Shown: in pieces, positions 1 to 12,571 of the stretch
How the letters are laid out: each line of letters begins with the position of its first letter
Numbering within the stretch: the stretch's first letter is position 1
Origin: Leucosporidium creatinivorum
Taxonomy: Eukaryota; Basidiomycota; Microbotryomycetes; Leucosporidiales; Leucosporidiaceae
Length of the DNA: 41,406 nucleotides
Assembly: GCA_001600635.1 (NCBI GenBank)
Contig: BCKL01000019.1
Location: 328,879-370,284 of the forward strand
Direction: 5' to 3'
Program-made: the position numbers and the translations under genes
The notes under the pieces: generated by a model
The model's database searches: none
Seen by the model: only the letters and a program-made list of their open reading frames with translations
What the model was told of the DNA's origin: nothing

Positions 1-95
1 GGTCCTTTCCGGCTGGGCTAAAGCTATGCACTGAACGGAGAAGGCTGCCGCACTGTGAAGATTGAGGCGATGGCCGCTAAGTACGGTACTGCCTT
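1..95. repeat. 95-bp direct repeat, left copy
   Basis: Bases 1-95 are identical to 5916-6010 in the same orientation. Identity ends sharply at base 96 (t against g at 6011). The left end is cut by the window edge, so the true repeat may be longer. It could be a segmental duplication upstream of a gene, or an assembly overlap artefact at a contig end. Confidence 0.95.
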
Positions 96-1116
96 TAAGA
101 CGGCGAGAGGGATTGCATGATTGCAGTCTGTAGTTGATTACTCGGCTCTGTCTCTGTCTTTCGCCTGAGCAGCAGTAGCAGCAGTCTAGGTTCCTGTTCC
201 TCTCTACCGACCTCGGTCTGTACCCTTCTTCCCTGCTCCCCCTTGCCCTCTCTCTTCTCTGCTCCCTGCCTCCATCCCTGCCTCCACTCCCTCGCAACTC
301 CTCTCATCCATCTCCACTCAATCCAACCTCGCTTGCTAATAGGCTACAGAGGGAGAGAGAGGGGGAGCGAGCGTCTCTCCACTCGGAGCAACTCAGCGCT
401 CAGCTCGCTGTCAGTGGCTCGGCCCCAACTGCGCTCTAAGCAACACCTCAGAAGGCGGTCAAGCCAACTCTCAACACACACATCCTGCTTGAGCTTTCAA
501 GCTCCCTAGCGAGCTACAGAGCTATGTAGCTCGCTCCTTCTCACTGGCAGCCTGGCGCCGAGGGATCATTCCTTCCTTCGCTCTCGGCAGAGCCTTGGAG
601 GCTGCTTGCTCTTCTCTTGAGCTATTGCGTTTGATCTTGATCTTTCCGCCATTCGTTCGTAGTTCTCTCTCTTCAGGAGGTGGAAGCGGTTCGAGACTTT
701 GACGGGAAGCAAGAAGGGCTTGTCGCCGCCGTCGGCGCGCGCGCTGGAGAAGTGACCGTTGGCGCCAGTCGAGTCGGACAGTCCACTTTCCGAAGGTAAC
801 CGTGCAGAGCTAATTCCGGCACATGCTGGCTGCAGCTGTACGCTCTGCGAAGGCTGTATTGGCTTCACCGAGGGAGGGAACGAAGGCAGCCCGGCCTGCT
901 CGTCCTCGCTTTCTTGTTCCTCTTGCAGAGAGGCTCATTTTGCGAGACCCTGAGCGCTGACTTCTAGCAAAACTGATCGTCTGGAGTACATGCACCCTGT
1001 GACCGAAAAGCCCCGTCGAACCGACCCAACTGAGCCGAGCTATAAGCCAACTAACGCCGACTCTAAATCAGAATCGCCGAACCCTCGACTCCCTAACGGG
1101 CCAATCCTCCTCTTCC
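96..1116. other. gene-poor stretch left of the first gene
   Basis: I find no reading frame here with splice signals or a recognisable protein family. The plus strand from about 190 to 480 is pyrimidine-rich with many ctc/cct words, like a basidiomycete promoter or 5' UTR. It contains a perfect 11-bp inverted repeat at 508-535. Confidence 0.5.
508..535. repeat. 11-bp perfect inverted repeat (hairpin)
   Basis: AGCGAGCTACA (508-518) is followed by a 6-nt loop and its exact reverse complement TGTAGCTCGCT (525-535). A very similar hairpin with the GAGCTACA core lies at 40304-40328. It could be a protein-binding palindrome or an RNA hairpin; no T-run follows, so it is not a bacterial-type terminator. 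Confidence 0.85.
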
Positions 1117-2415
1117 TCACTCTTGCGAAATGTGAAGCGCCTCCTCCAATATCTCGCACCCCGACACGCCGTTGAGGAAGCCGCCTTGGTAAGCCACCTT
1201 GATGCGAGGACTGTCCTCGTACATTGAGGGAGCGCCGCCGGCGTTGCTGGGTAGGATGCTCAACCCATGCCTAGCGCCCCAGTGGATGAGCGCCGCGTAG
1301 TTGCCGTTGGCGGACACGCGGACGTCGGCGGCCGACATGAGGCGAACTTCGTCGAGAGGGTCTCGGCCTGCGCCGTCGTGGAAAGTGAAGGGGTGGTCCA
1401 GAGGGTAGAGGGTGGCGTTTCCCCCTTCCATGAAGATGTGTACGTCGAGCGAACGGCACGCGGCAAAGGTGTTGACAATGGCATTGGAGATGGCGAGGGG
1501 AGTGCTCCGAAGCGTGGCGTTGCTTGCTCCCCCCGAGTCGAAGCCGAGGCGGTTCTGCGTGTCGCCCCAGCGAACGTGGATGGCGACCGACGTCTTGGAA
1601 TTGGCGTAAGGTTTGGGTGGAGGAGGAGGGACGCTGCAAAGGGAGAGTACGATCAGTTTCGGCGTTTCTCGCTCGAAGCGAGCCGGAAGCTGATACTCAC
1701 TCGAGGAGCGTATCCAACCACTTCATCGTGCACCGTGCAAAGTCCCACCGATAGTCCCATGCGTGGTCGTCTGCAGGAGAAGAGCGCCAGCTTGTCAGTA
1801 CAATCGCCGTGCCCGAATATCTCGGCAGCCGAGGCACTCACCGAGGATGAGAGTGCACTTCTCCAGCGCTTTGAGCTCGGGCGTGAGCTCTCCGGTCGAA
1901 CAGAACGACTTGAGAGCGGAGTGAAAAGGCTCGGATGATTGCTTGAGACCTGGAAACCGCGCCGACAGCAGGCAAACCTCGGTNGTGTCGAGGTCGAGGT
2001 GCTTGTACCGGTTGAGCCAGTCTGAGGCTGAGTAGTTGTGGTCGGTAGGNNTGGTNGGNATNATCAANTCGGCGCCGAGTGCNGTNGCNCCCGCCGCCGC
2101 GCTTTGGCTCTGGCCGATGGCGCTGCCNAGCCCGCTGNNATTGTCCTNGANGGTNCGCAACCAGANTCGGCGAGGCTTGGGGACGGTGACGGGCGTGCGC
2201 TGGGAGGCGTAGAGCGAGGTGCCGAGGGCGAGAAGGGCGAAGAGTGCGAGGAGAGACGTCCAGATGAGGCGCGAGAGGGAGGGCGAGGACTGTCGGTGTG
2301 TGGGTCGCCATTCGCCGATGTGCGAAGGGTCGTTGTCCTCTTCTGCTAAGAGGGGCTCGCTAAGACCCAGGTCCTGCGTTGGCGGGTAGCGCAGACTGTC
2401 GCCGAGGTTGACCAT
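1117..2415 (-). CDS. type II membrane fucosyltransferase-like protein, paralogue A
   Basis: Three exons (2415-1842, 1770-1701, 1633-1117) give 386 aa. A short cytoplasmic tail with a possible LSEPLL dileucine-type sorting motif precedes one membrane segment (around residues 45-65) and a lumenal domain. The last exon carries SVAIHVRWGD, the HxRxGD motif of the GT-B fucosyltransferase superfamily (GT11/GT23/GT65/O-FucT), where the Arg contacts GDP-fucose. The C-terminal part (SAADVRVS...ALIHWGARHG) resembles the acceptor-end motif of these enzymes. The start is supported by alignment with the paralogue at 6657-7978, which begins at the matching Met. About 20 ambiguous bases between 1984 and 2166 leave unknown residues in the stem region. 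The exact acceptor and donor are unknown; fucosyl transfer is inference from the motif and the neighbouring GDP-mannose dehydratase. Confidence 0.8.
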
Positions 2416-4935
<2,520 letters not shown>

Positions 4936-6656
4936 GATGTACTGCAGCGTCGTAGGAGTATAAGACAAAGGTGAGTCTTGTCCTGCTGCGCCCCAGCGCC
5001 CGAGAAAGCACGACGAGCCAACGAGCGGGACGACGAGCGGCTCTCGAGCTGCCTGCTCTTTCCGCTCGTACAGGCTGCAGGAGCGGGTTGTAGGGGAAGG
5101 AACAGGTGCTGCACTCACATTAAAGTGTGTAGGAGAAGAAAGAAGACGAAGAAAGCCGAGAGACGAAGGAGATGGGAGGAGGAAGAGAAGCGACGCGCAC
5201 GATTCGACTTTCCGAGACCTCGACGGCCTCGACGCGACCGAGGTGCCTCATCACACCGGGCCCCCGTCAAAGTCTGTAGCGGGTAAGTAGCTCGACACGA
5301 GGGTGGTGTAAGAGTTGCGCCCAGCTCCTTCCCGCTTCTCCCCTTCGCTGCACCTATTTCTTTGCCCGCTGCACCGAACTTCGGGAGGTGTGANGAGGAA
5401 GACGTGCCGCTGTAGCTTGGTACAAGAGGCGATAGACGGGCAAAAGTTGATTGCAGTACTCCAGAGCATGGAGATGTTCAGAAATGTTCCGAGCTCGCTT
5501 CGCTGAACTCACGGCTGCGAGAGACGAACGAGCGCCGAGAGGCACTGCTCGGCGCAAGCTCAACGGGCCAGATGGGAGAGAGTTTCGGTTCGCTAGCCTC
5601 GCTACAGCGCAACGCAACTGCTCAAAAGGATTCCACAAGCTGCTCGAGAGATGAGAAACTGGCGTGAGCCCTCTCTTGCCATTTCGGACTCGGTCGCAGA
5701 CCCTGCCGTCTCGGAGCTGCGTTTCTCCTTCTTCCGCTCGCTCGTTGGCACTTCATCTTGCGAACATCGGACAGCCTCGTTGGTGTAGCTATAAAGATAC
5801 TTGATAGCATTTGGCCATGGTCCAAGGTCCACTCATCGTTCGACATGAACGCTCGGCGGTAGCCTCAGCAGCAGCTCCTTCCACTTCGCAATTCGCTTCC
5901 CTGAACGTTGATCTCGGTCCTTTCCGGCTGGGCTAAAGCTATGCACTGAACGGAGAAGGCTGCCGCACTGTGAAGATTGAGGCGATGGCCGCTAAGTACG
6001 GTACTGCCTTGCCCTCGGACTCGGAGGGAAGCACTTCGGCTTTTATCTCTGCTGCCTTCCACCCTCGCGCTTGACTGGTCGTCAGCTTGCCTTCAACATC
6101 AACTCGCTCAGATTACATCTCTGCCTACAACTTTGACTGCTCTGCTGTGTCTTGGCGACGACTAAGATCGCCGAGCCTCGAAAGGGCTGGCGCTCATGAC
6201 GGAACGATAAAACGAGGCAGTGAGTATCTAGCTGGACTCAGGTATCCGCTGAGCTGTAGGCTACCAATCCTTGTCGTCCTACATCTTATCGGCCTGCAGG
6301 ATCGTCAGATCTTATGGGTGCAGCATCTGCGACCGAGCTCCGAATCCGCCGGAATCGGATCATGCCATCGAGCTCGAGACTCGCCTGTCCGGGCAGCCTG
6401 CCTCCCGCCGAGGAGGAGAGGGAACTCACAGCACAGTTGCAGAGAGCAGGGAGAAAGCTGTACTCCGCTACATAAAGGCCTCCTCGCCTCGTCTGTGCCC
6501 CTTGCCAGCTTGCGGAAGCTCGACCGAGCTCCGCCTTCGCTTCGCTTTGCCCGAAGTGTCGGCCGCTATTGTTGTTGGAGCTCGGCGCCGATCTCAGTAC
6601 TCGAAGGGGCACTTTGCATCTTCTGCTCCTCCTCTCCTCCCCCCCTGCTTCGTGTG
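4936..6656. promoter_or_regulatory. long divergent intergenic region between GMD and paralogue B
   Basis: A 1.7-kb gap separates two divergently transcribed genes. The GMD frame stays open upstream to an ATG at 5118, but the extension has no family similarity. The right copy of the 95-bp repeat lies at 5916-6010, about 650 bp upstream of the paralogue B start. No other coding evidence is seen. One ambiguous base is near 5394. Confidence 0.45.
5916..6010. repeat. 95-bp direct repeat, right copy
   Basis: Identical to bases 1-95 of the window, in direct orientation and 5915 bp apart. It sits in the upstream region of the plus-strand fucosyltransferase-like gene that starts at 6657. Confidence 0.95.
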
Positions 6657-7978
6657 ATGATTAACCTCAGCAGCCACCTACGCTCCTCGTCGCCGCAGGA
6701 CATCGCTCTTAGTGAGCCCCTACTAGCGGGGGACGAGCACGATACTCCTAATACACGCGGAGAGAGTCCCGCGTCGTCTCCCATCTTCCTGTCCCGCCGC
6801 CTCTTAGCGTCGACGCTCGCTCTCCTCGCCTTCCTCGCCATCGGCACCTCGCTCTACGCCTCTCATTCGCCAACTCACACCCTTCCCAAGCCACGACGAG
6901 TATGGCTGAGGAGTATAGAGGACAACCACAGCGGGCTCGGTAGCGTAGTCGGACAGCAACGCTTGGTAGCAGCAGCGGCCAAGGCGCTCGGCGCCGAATT
7001 AATCATGCCTACCGATCGTACAGGCCATGGATATGGCGCGGCCGACTATCTGAACCGATACAAATCCCTCGAGCTCAGCGTGAGCCAAGTGTGTGTGCTC
7101 ACTGCTCGCTTCGCGGCGGCCAAGACGACGGTGCAGGGCTTCGCCTCGGCGGTCAGCACTTTCTGTCGGTCGGGGGAACTGTCTCTGGAGCTCCGGGCGT
7201 TGGAAGAGTGTACTCTTATCATCGGTGAGTCCTTCGCCTACTTCAGCGAGCCAGAAGACTTGCTCACTCCGCTTCTCACCTTCTCCTCCTCTCGGCCGTG
7301 CTGCTTTCCTTCACCTTGCACCACCAAGACGATCGACCATGGGAATATCGCCGAGATTTTGGTTACTGTACCATGGACTGGTGGGATAGCATCATCAAGG
7401 CAGTCTCGATGTCTCTCCTGCTTCGAGGCTTCGCCGAGCTGATCTTTTCCGCTACTCGCAGGGTCCCTACTCCCCCGAACAAGCCCTTCACTAAGTCGAA
7501 AACATCCGTCGCCGTTCACATTCGCTGGGGAGACACACAGACGCGCATCGGCTTCGACTCTGCGACTCACAACGCTACGCTTCGGAGCACTCCACTCTCG
7601 GTCGCCAATCCCATCGTCAACTCACTCGCCGCCTGCCGCTCGCTCGACGTACACGTCTACATGGAAGGCGGAAACTCCTCGCTTTTCCCCCTCGACCATC
7701 CATTCACACATCACGACGGCGTAGGCGAAGGACCCCTCGACGACCTTCGCCGAATCGCTTCCGCCGACGTGAGGATCTCGGCACTCGGAGGGTTCGCCTC
7801 CCTCATCCACTGGTCAGCAGCACACGGCATGAGCATCGTTCCCGCCATGCTCGGACAGCCTCCTCCACTGTATGCTGCCAATCAGCGCATCACAGTCGCA
7901 TATCAAGGCGCCTTTCTCGGCGACGAGGTCGGGTCCGAGACTCTCGAGGCCGCGCTTCGAGCACAACAACGGGAGTAG
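6657..7978 (+). CDS. type II membrane fucosyltransferase-like protein, paralogue B
   Basis: Two exons (6657-7224, 7329-7978) give 405 aa. It is a clear paralogue of 1117-2415: shared tail with a LSEPLLAGDE motif, membrane segment around residues 48-68 (LLASTLALLAFLAIGTSLYA), and the fucosyltransferase-superfamily motif VAVHIRWGD with H253, R255 and D258. The end (SADVRIS...SLIHWSAAHG) also matches. Paralogue A has a second intron just before the HxRWGD exon. Here the equivalent 63 nt (7399-7461) keep a CGCAG acceptor-like end but lack a usable GT donor, are a multiple of three and contain no stop, so they appear to be translated. An in-frame upstream ATG at 6087 would add 190 residues of low-complexity sequence; I prefer 6657 because it aligns with the paralogue. 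Transcribed away from GMD. Confidence 0.82.
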
Positions 7979-8300
7979 AAGAGGGTTGCCGGGTGCAGGG
8001 TTTTTGTGAGGTGCTCAGCGTTGCGGTGGAATGGTGCGGTGTATGGGGTCAGCTCGGTCGTTCGGCTTTCGGTTTGAAAGTGATGTTGTACACAAGAGAT
8101 GCAAAGGTCAATACGGCGCGTTTGCTTGTTTGAGTAGTAGTATCAAAAAGCTCTCGATTGATCTGCAGCATCATGGAGAGCAGTGAACGCCGGAGAGAGC
8201 TTCAGTATTGGCCTCCGCCTTCGCCGAGTCGCTCCATCTGCTCTCGCTCTCCCAGACAATGACCAAGAATCATGAAACGAGATGCTGTCTATGTTGCTGT
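7979..8300. terminator. convergent 3' intergenic region
   Basis: A 322-bp gap between two converging genes must hold both 3' UTRs and polyadenylation signals. I see no canonical AATAAA on the plus strand; CAATAATAATCCCAATC near the minus-strand stop is coding. No RNA gene or repeat is seen. Confidence 0.35.
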
Positions 8301-11300
8301 TCAATAATAATCCCAATCGGGTGGGTACTTGCGCCCGTAAATGTCCCGGCACAAATCCTCCCCTTGCCGGCCCAGCCCGACTCGTAGGTAGCAGACGTGA
8401 GTTGTGAGGGTGGAGAACACATTCCCTATAATAGAAACCGTCCATGGAGAGCGTCGTTTGAAGGGTAGAGACAGGCGGGAATATGTTTGAAGAGGGAGAA
8501 GAGCCAGCGCCGAGCCGAACGCCGAAGTTGGAGAGGCGGGGAGGAGCGGCGAGCGAGGAATGGAAGACGGCACGGCGGCGAGTTGAAAGGTGGACATGAG
8601 AGATGGGATATGTAAGAGAGAGTCAGCAAGCTGCACGTCCATCGAACGAAGCACAGACAAAGACCACTTACCGACAAACTTCTGACCCCAGGCGCAGACC
8701 CGCTGCTCGATGGCTCCCACTCGCATCGACTCTCCCAATTCGGCATCGTACAGATGATCAAACCATGGCCGAACGTACTCGGGCCAGAAGTGAACTTGAG
8801 GGAAGGCCTGGCGGAAGGTCGAGCGGAAGTCGTAGTCGCCGCTGGCGTCGCTGGCGAGGTAGAGGACTTGGTTCTTGTCGAGCATGCCGCCAAGGATCTG
8901 AGCCACCTCTGCGACAGTCTTCTCGCCCTTGTGGACCGAAGGGAAGTCGCCTCGGCGGATGTGAGCACAGTTGAACTTGGGGCTGCCCGTCTTGGCGGTG
9001 GCGGCCTCGGTGAGCTTTTGAGCGACGAACGAGGCGGTGTTGCGGATGAAAGGAGCGGGTTGGAGACCCTTGGCGAGGAGGTCGTTAAACTCCTTGTTGT
9101 CGTCGGGGTCGACGAACTTGTGGAAGCGGCGGAAGGCGCTGGTGAGGTGGAGGATGGGCTCGTCCTCGTAGGGGTCAAACCAGTCGAGTAGTTCCTCGTC
9201 GGTGGCTCCTCGGAAGCCGCCAGCGGCCTTGAAGGTGACGAGAGGAACGTCCTCGGGGAGAGGGCCATGGGAAGAGGACCCAATGTCGATGTGGAAGATC
9301 TGCTCGGGCGGGGCTGGGAAGATCCGCTCGGTGAATGTTGACTCGCGGAAGTCCTGCGGCAGTCAAAGGTGCGGGAGAGGGAGAGTTGAGGCGAGAAGAT
9401 ACGAGGATGAGCGAGGTATGTGAATAGGAGGGCGAGAAGAGGTGATGGGGGGGCAACGAGAGCAATACGAGAGGTAGTCAGCGATGCGCTCGCAGGGCTG
9501 GAGGTCAGCTTGGAGAAACTCACGGGGAAGGTAGCACTGAACGTGTCGTAATCGAGGAAGTAGTCGAGGGTGACGACGACGTCCTTGCCGTGATGCGAGT
9601 AGAACTTGGGGAGGATGAGGGTTCGGCCGAGGATCTTGGCGATGGCGAGCGCCGAACGAAGGCTGGCGCGGACGTTGTTCCACCCGTTGTTGTCGATGGT
9701 GGGGCCGTAGTAGGCGAGGTACTTGTGCTTCCGGAGCGAGGTGTACTCGGGCGGGTCTTGAGTCCACATGCCGAGCTCGCGGAAGCGGTACTCCTTCGTG
9801 TGCTTGCCGTCGACCCAGTTGTTGTGGATGCAGAAGGGCTCGATGCCGGCGCGAGTCGAGATGGCGCGAGAGAAGTACTGGAAGCCATTGGGGAAGAGGA
9901 CGGGGTCGAGGACTCGGTAGTGAAGGCGAAGGACGTTGGCTTCGAGGATGGTGTTGAGGAGGTGCTGCTCGCGCCGCTTGGGGTTTTCGTAGACGGTACG
10001 GATGAGGATGTCGTAGAAGTCGGCCATCCGAGGGGTACCGCGAGCGTAGAAGAGACCCGAGTTGACGAACTCGCGGAAGGGAGCGGCGGGGTCGCGCTCG
10101 GTGAAGCCTCTGCGAGCGTCCGACTGGATCTCGTACTCGTAGTCGCCGTTGAAGAAGAAGGGGAAGGGATCCTTGAACCAGATGACGTCGAGATCACTCT
10201 GTAGAACGTGGTAGCCTCCGCGAAGGGCCGTCGAGATGATCTGGCAGCGGCGATTGACGACTCGACGGAAGCCGGCCGAGGTGTACGAGTCGGATCCTCC
10301 CAGCTTGGCGATCTCGTCGTCGATGTAGGCGTAGAAAGGGACGCCCTCGGACTCGGCGTAGGCGACCGACTCCTTGTCCATGGCGATGAGGAGGAAGTTG
10401 GTGATGCCGGCGGATCGGACGTAGTAGACAAAGTTGCGCATCACGGCTAGGTAGTTGCCTGTACCGAACGCGAGCATGACGTTGTTGGTGCCCGGCGTGG
10501 CGATGAGTTTGAGCCGAGGAAGGAGTGTCTCGCGAAGGGGGTTGTCGATGAGGGGAGCGATGTCCACGTCGGTTGCGCCGTGCACCTCTACTGCTGAAGA
10601 TGAGGGATCTACGCTACGTCCGTCGCTGTCCGAGTGGACGAAGTAGGTCCAGGGATGATCCTTCTTGAGCTGGGCGAGGTCGAAGGAGGCGGCGCCGAGG
10701 TTCTGGATCATGTCGGTGTAGACGATGTTCTTGAGGATGGAACGACGGAGTCCCTCCTTCTCGGGCGAGCGGATGTAGCGCATCCAAGCCAGGTCGAACG
10801 GCCACTTGGCAAAGGCGCTGGCTCGGACTTGGTCGAGGAAGGCGACAAACTTGGGGTCGCCGATGTGGTAGAGGGCGTTGCCGTTGATGTGGTCGGCGAT
10901 CTCTGGACCGAGTTGATGGCAGTCCTCGGCGGCGTTGGCGAAGGCGGTCTTGCGCTGGGCGCAGGCGGGTCGGAAGGCGGATCCTCGAATCCAGAAGGGC
11001 TCCGAATCCTCGACGACCTTGACGAGGTGGTTGAGCCATCCTGGGACGACTGGTCGAGTATCGGGCTCCATCATGAAGATGTGCGAAGTCCCTTCTGCTG
11101 TGCGCGAGCCGTTCATGAGCTGATAGAACTGCTCGTTGGGACCGGCGACCCAATCGCTATCGCGTGCGTCGGGGTTGTAGTGGTCCATTTCGGCCGGAAT
11201 TTCGGCGTGGATGAAGTGAAAGTCTGTACCGAGGTTCAAGGAGCATGTCAGCTCGTAAATAGACTCGCGAGACGAGCGCAGATCCTCACCGTTGAAGCAT

Positions 11301-11683
11301 TGCTTGACACTGCTCGGTAGAGCGTTAAAGTAGCTCTGTAGCTCGGTGACCATGCCTTCCTCCAGTACCTTGTTCGAGTAGAGGTAGAAGTCGGGCCGTG
11401 GCGCTGACGGCGGGCGAGCGCAAGGAGGAGTCGTCGTCCAGCCGCGAAGGTTGTCCTGCACCTTTTTGACGTCGAAGCTGGTGAAGGGCATCACTACAGC
11501 TACATGCGGTCGCTGCTCGTGTTCTACGAGGCTGTTCTGAGGGACTCTTGGCTCGTGAGCGGTCGAGCGGCTGGCATCGCTGCCGCTGCTGCTCCAGAGA
11601 AGGTAGGCTCCGATAATGAGCGCGCCGACGAGAATGTAGCGACCTAGGCGCCTCCGAGGGCGATGCGTAAGGTGTGCCACCAT
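8301..11683 (-). CDS. tri-modular glycosyltransferase (GT-A-like + GT77-like + O-fucosyltransferase-like)
   Basis: Four exons (11683-11290, 11223-9524, 9353-8672, 8425-8301) give 966 aa. Residues 14-30 (GRYILVGALIIGAYLLW) form the membrane anchor. Module 1 (about 58-330) starts HVAVVMPFTSF and has MEPDTRPVVPGWL at 183-195, which looks like a GT-A acidic metal site. Module 2 (about 365-625) resembles the nucleotide-diphospho-sugar transferase family of GT77, with QSDLDVIWFKDPFPFF from 473 carrying the DxD. Module 3 (about 630-966) has the O-fucosyltransferase opening NNGWNNVRASLRSALAIAK and the GDP-binding HIRRGDF at 829-835. The 66-nt intron at 11224-11289 contains no in-frame stop, so an unspliced form could add 22 residues. 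An upstream ATG at 12199 gives an Arg/Gln-rich extension that I do not favour. Likely Golgi; donors and acceptor unknown. Confidence 0.85.
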
Positions 11684-12571
11684 CGTAGTCCGCCGTACGA
11701 GGTCGAGAAGTGCGAGAACGAGGGAGCGGTTGAGTGAGAAAAGCGCAGAAGTCGGCGGGAGAGCTTGTCGAACGTCCAAGGGGTACCTGAGTGCCTCCAA
11801 CAGCATCATCGTCAAAGAGGGCAGGCGCGATCGGCGCTTCCTGGCTTGATACAGCATCTCCTGTTGCTTTCTCTGCGCTTCTCCCTTCTTTCCCCTTGCG
11901 CCGAAGTCGCCTCTCTCCCTTCGCCGAAGCTGCCTTGCTCGTCGCTCGCCCCTGCACCCTCGCTGCTGACCCACGCTTGCGCTACTGAACTCAATCGTCA
12001 GCTTTCTGAGCAGCTTCCCCAGACCTTCTGCGGGCTGGCGAAGCAGCGTGGGCTTGGACCGCCGAGCCCCTTCCTTGCTCGCTCCCTGGCTCTGTAGGAC
12101 AGTAGGTAGTCCAGCGGCATCTTGAGACGATGTTTCGGGTTCCATTTGATACCGATGAAAGACTTGTACTTGGCCTGCTAAACCTCTCTGAGCCCGCAAG
12201 AATTCTCGGCGAAGCTGCGAGTCGAGGAGGACGTCGTCGTCGCCCCTGGCCTACTTGAAGGATGCGAAGGACAACACCGATCTCGGCGACCCAAATCCTT
12301 CAGATTTGCATTGTATCGAGATACTCATGCACTTCTGACGAGCTCCTCGCGGTGTTGCTCTTCTTCATTCATGTCGCCGGGGGGGCTTCAACGTCGCGAG
12401 TGAAGGTTGTGAGGCGCTTGACATCTCACGAGGCGCGAGATGCTGCTCCTACAGACAAGATGATGAATGCTCATAGACTCCAGTACGAATGAAGCCACCC
12501 TAAAACCCTGATGAACCCCTCCACCGCCATCGCCGAGATCGGAGGCCGTCAATCTTCCTCCACACCAACGC
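11684..12571. promoter_or_regulatory. intergenic region upstream of the tri-modular gene
   Basis: About 890 bp. The reading frame of the downstream gene stays open to 12199, but the added residues are low-complexity and precede the membrane anchor, so this is more likely 5' UTR and promoter. The left 200 bp adjoin the 3' end of the next minus-strand gene. No other feature is seen. Confidence 0.4.

Noticed and set aside
6087-6656. 190-residue N-terminal extension of paralogue B
   Set aside because: The frame is open, but the added sequence is low-complexity, has no match in paralogue A, and would bury the membrane anchor mid-protein. Position 6657 aligns with the paralogue start.
9590-10204. 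Long open frame on the plus strand opposite the GT77-like module
   Set aside because: It is a Val/Glu/Asp-rich shadow caused by codon bias of the minus-strand gene. Similar shadows occur opposite every large exon, including 20840-21484 and 15311-16156.
9520-10431. Ser/Thr/Pro-rich minus-strand frame resembling a mucin
   Set aside because: It is a frame-shifted reading of the same exon as the GT77-like module and has no independent splice or start evidence.
11684-12199. 172-residue N-terminal extension of the tri-modular transferase
   Set aside because: It is Arg/Gln/Ser-rich with no domain, and the ATG at 11683 gives a normal type II anchor 13 residues from the start.
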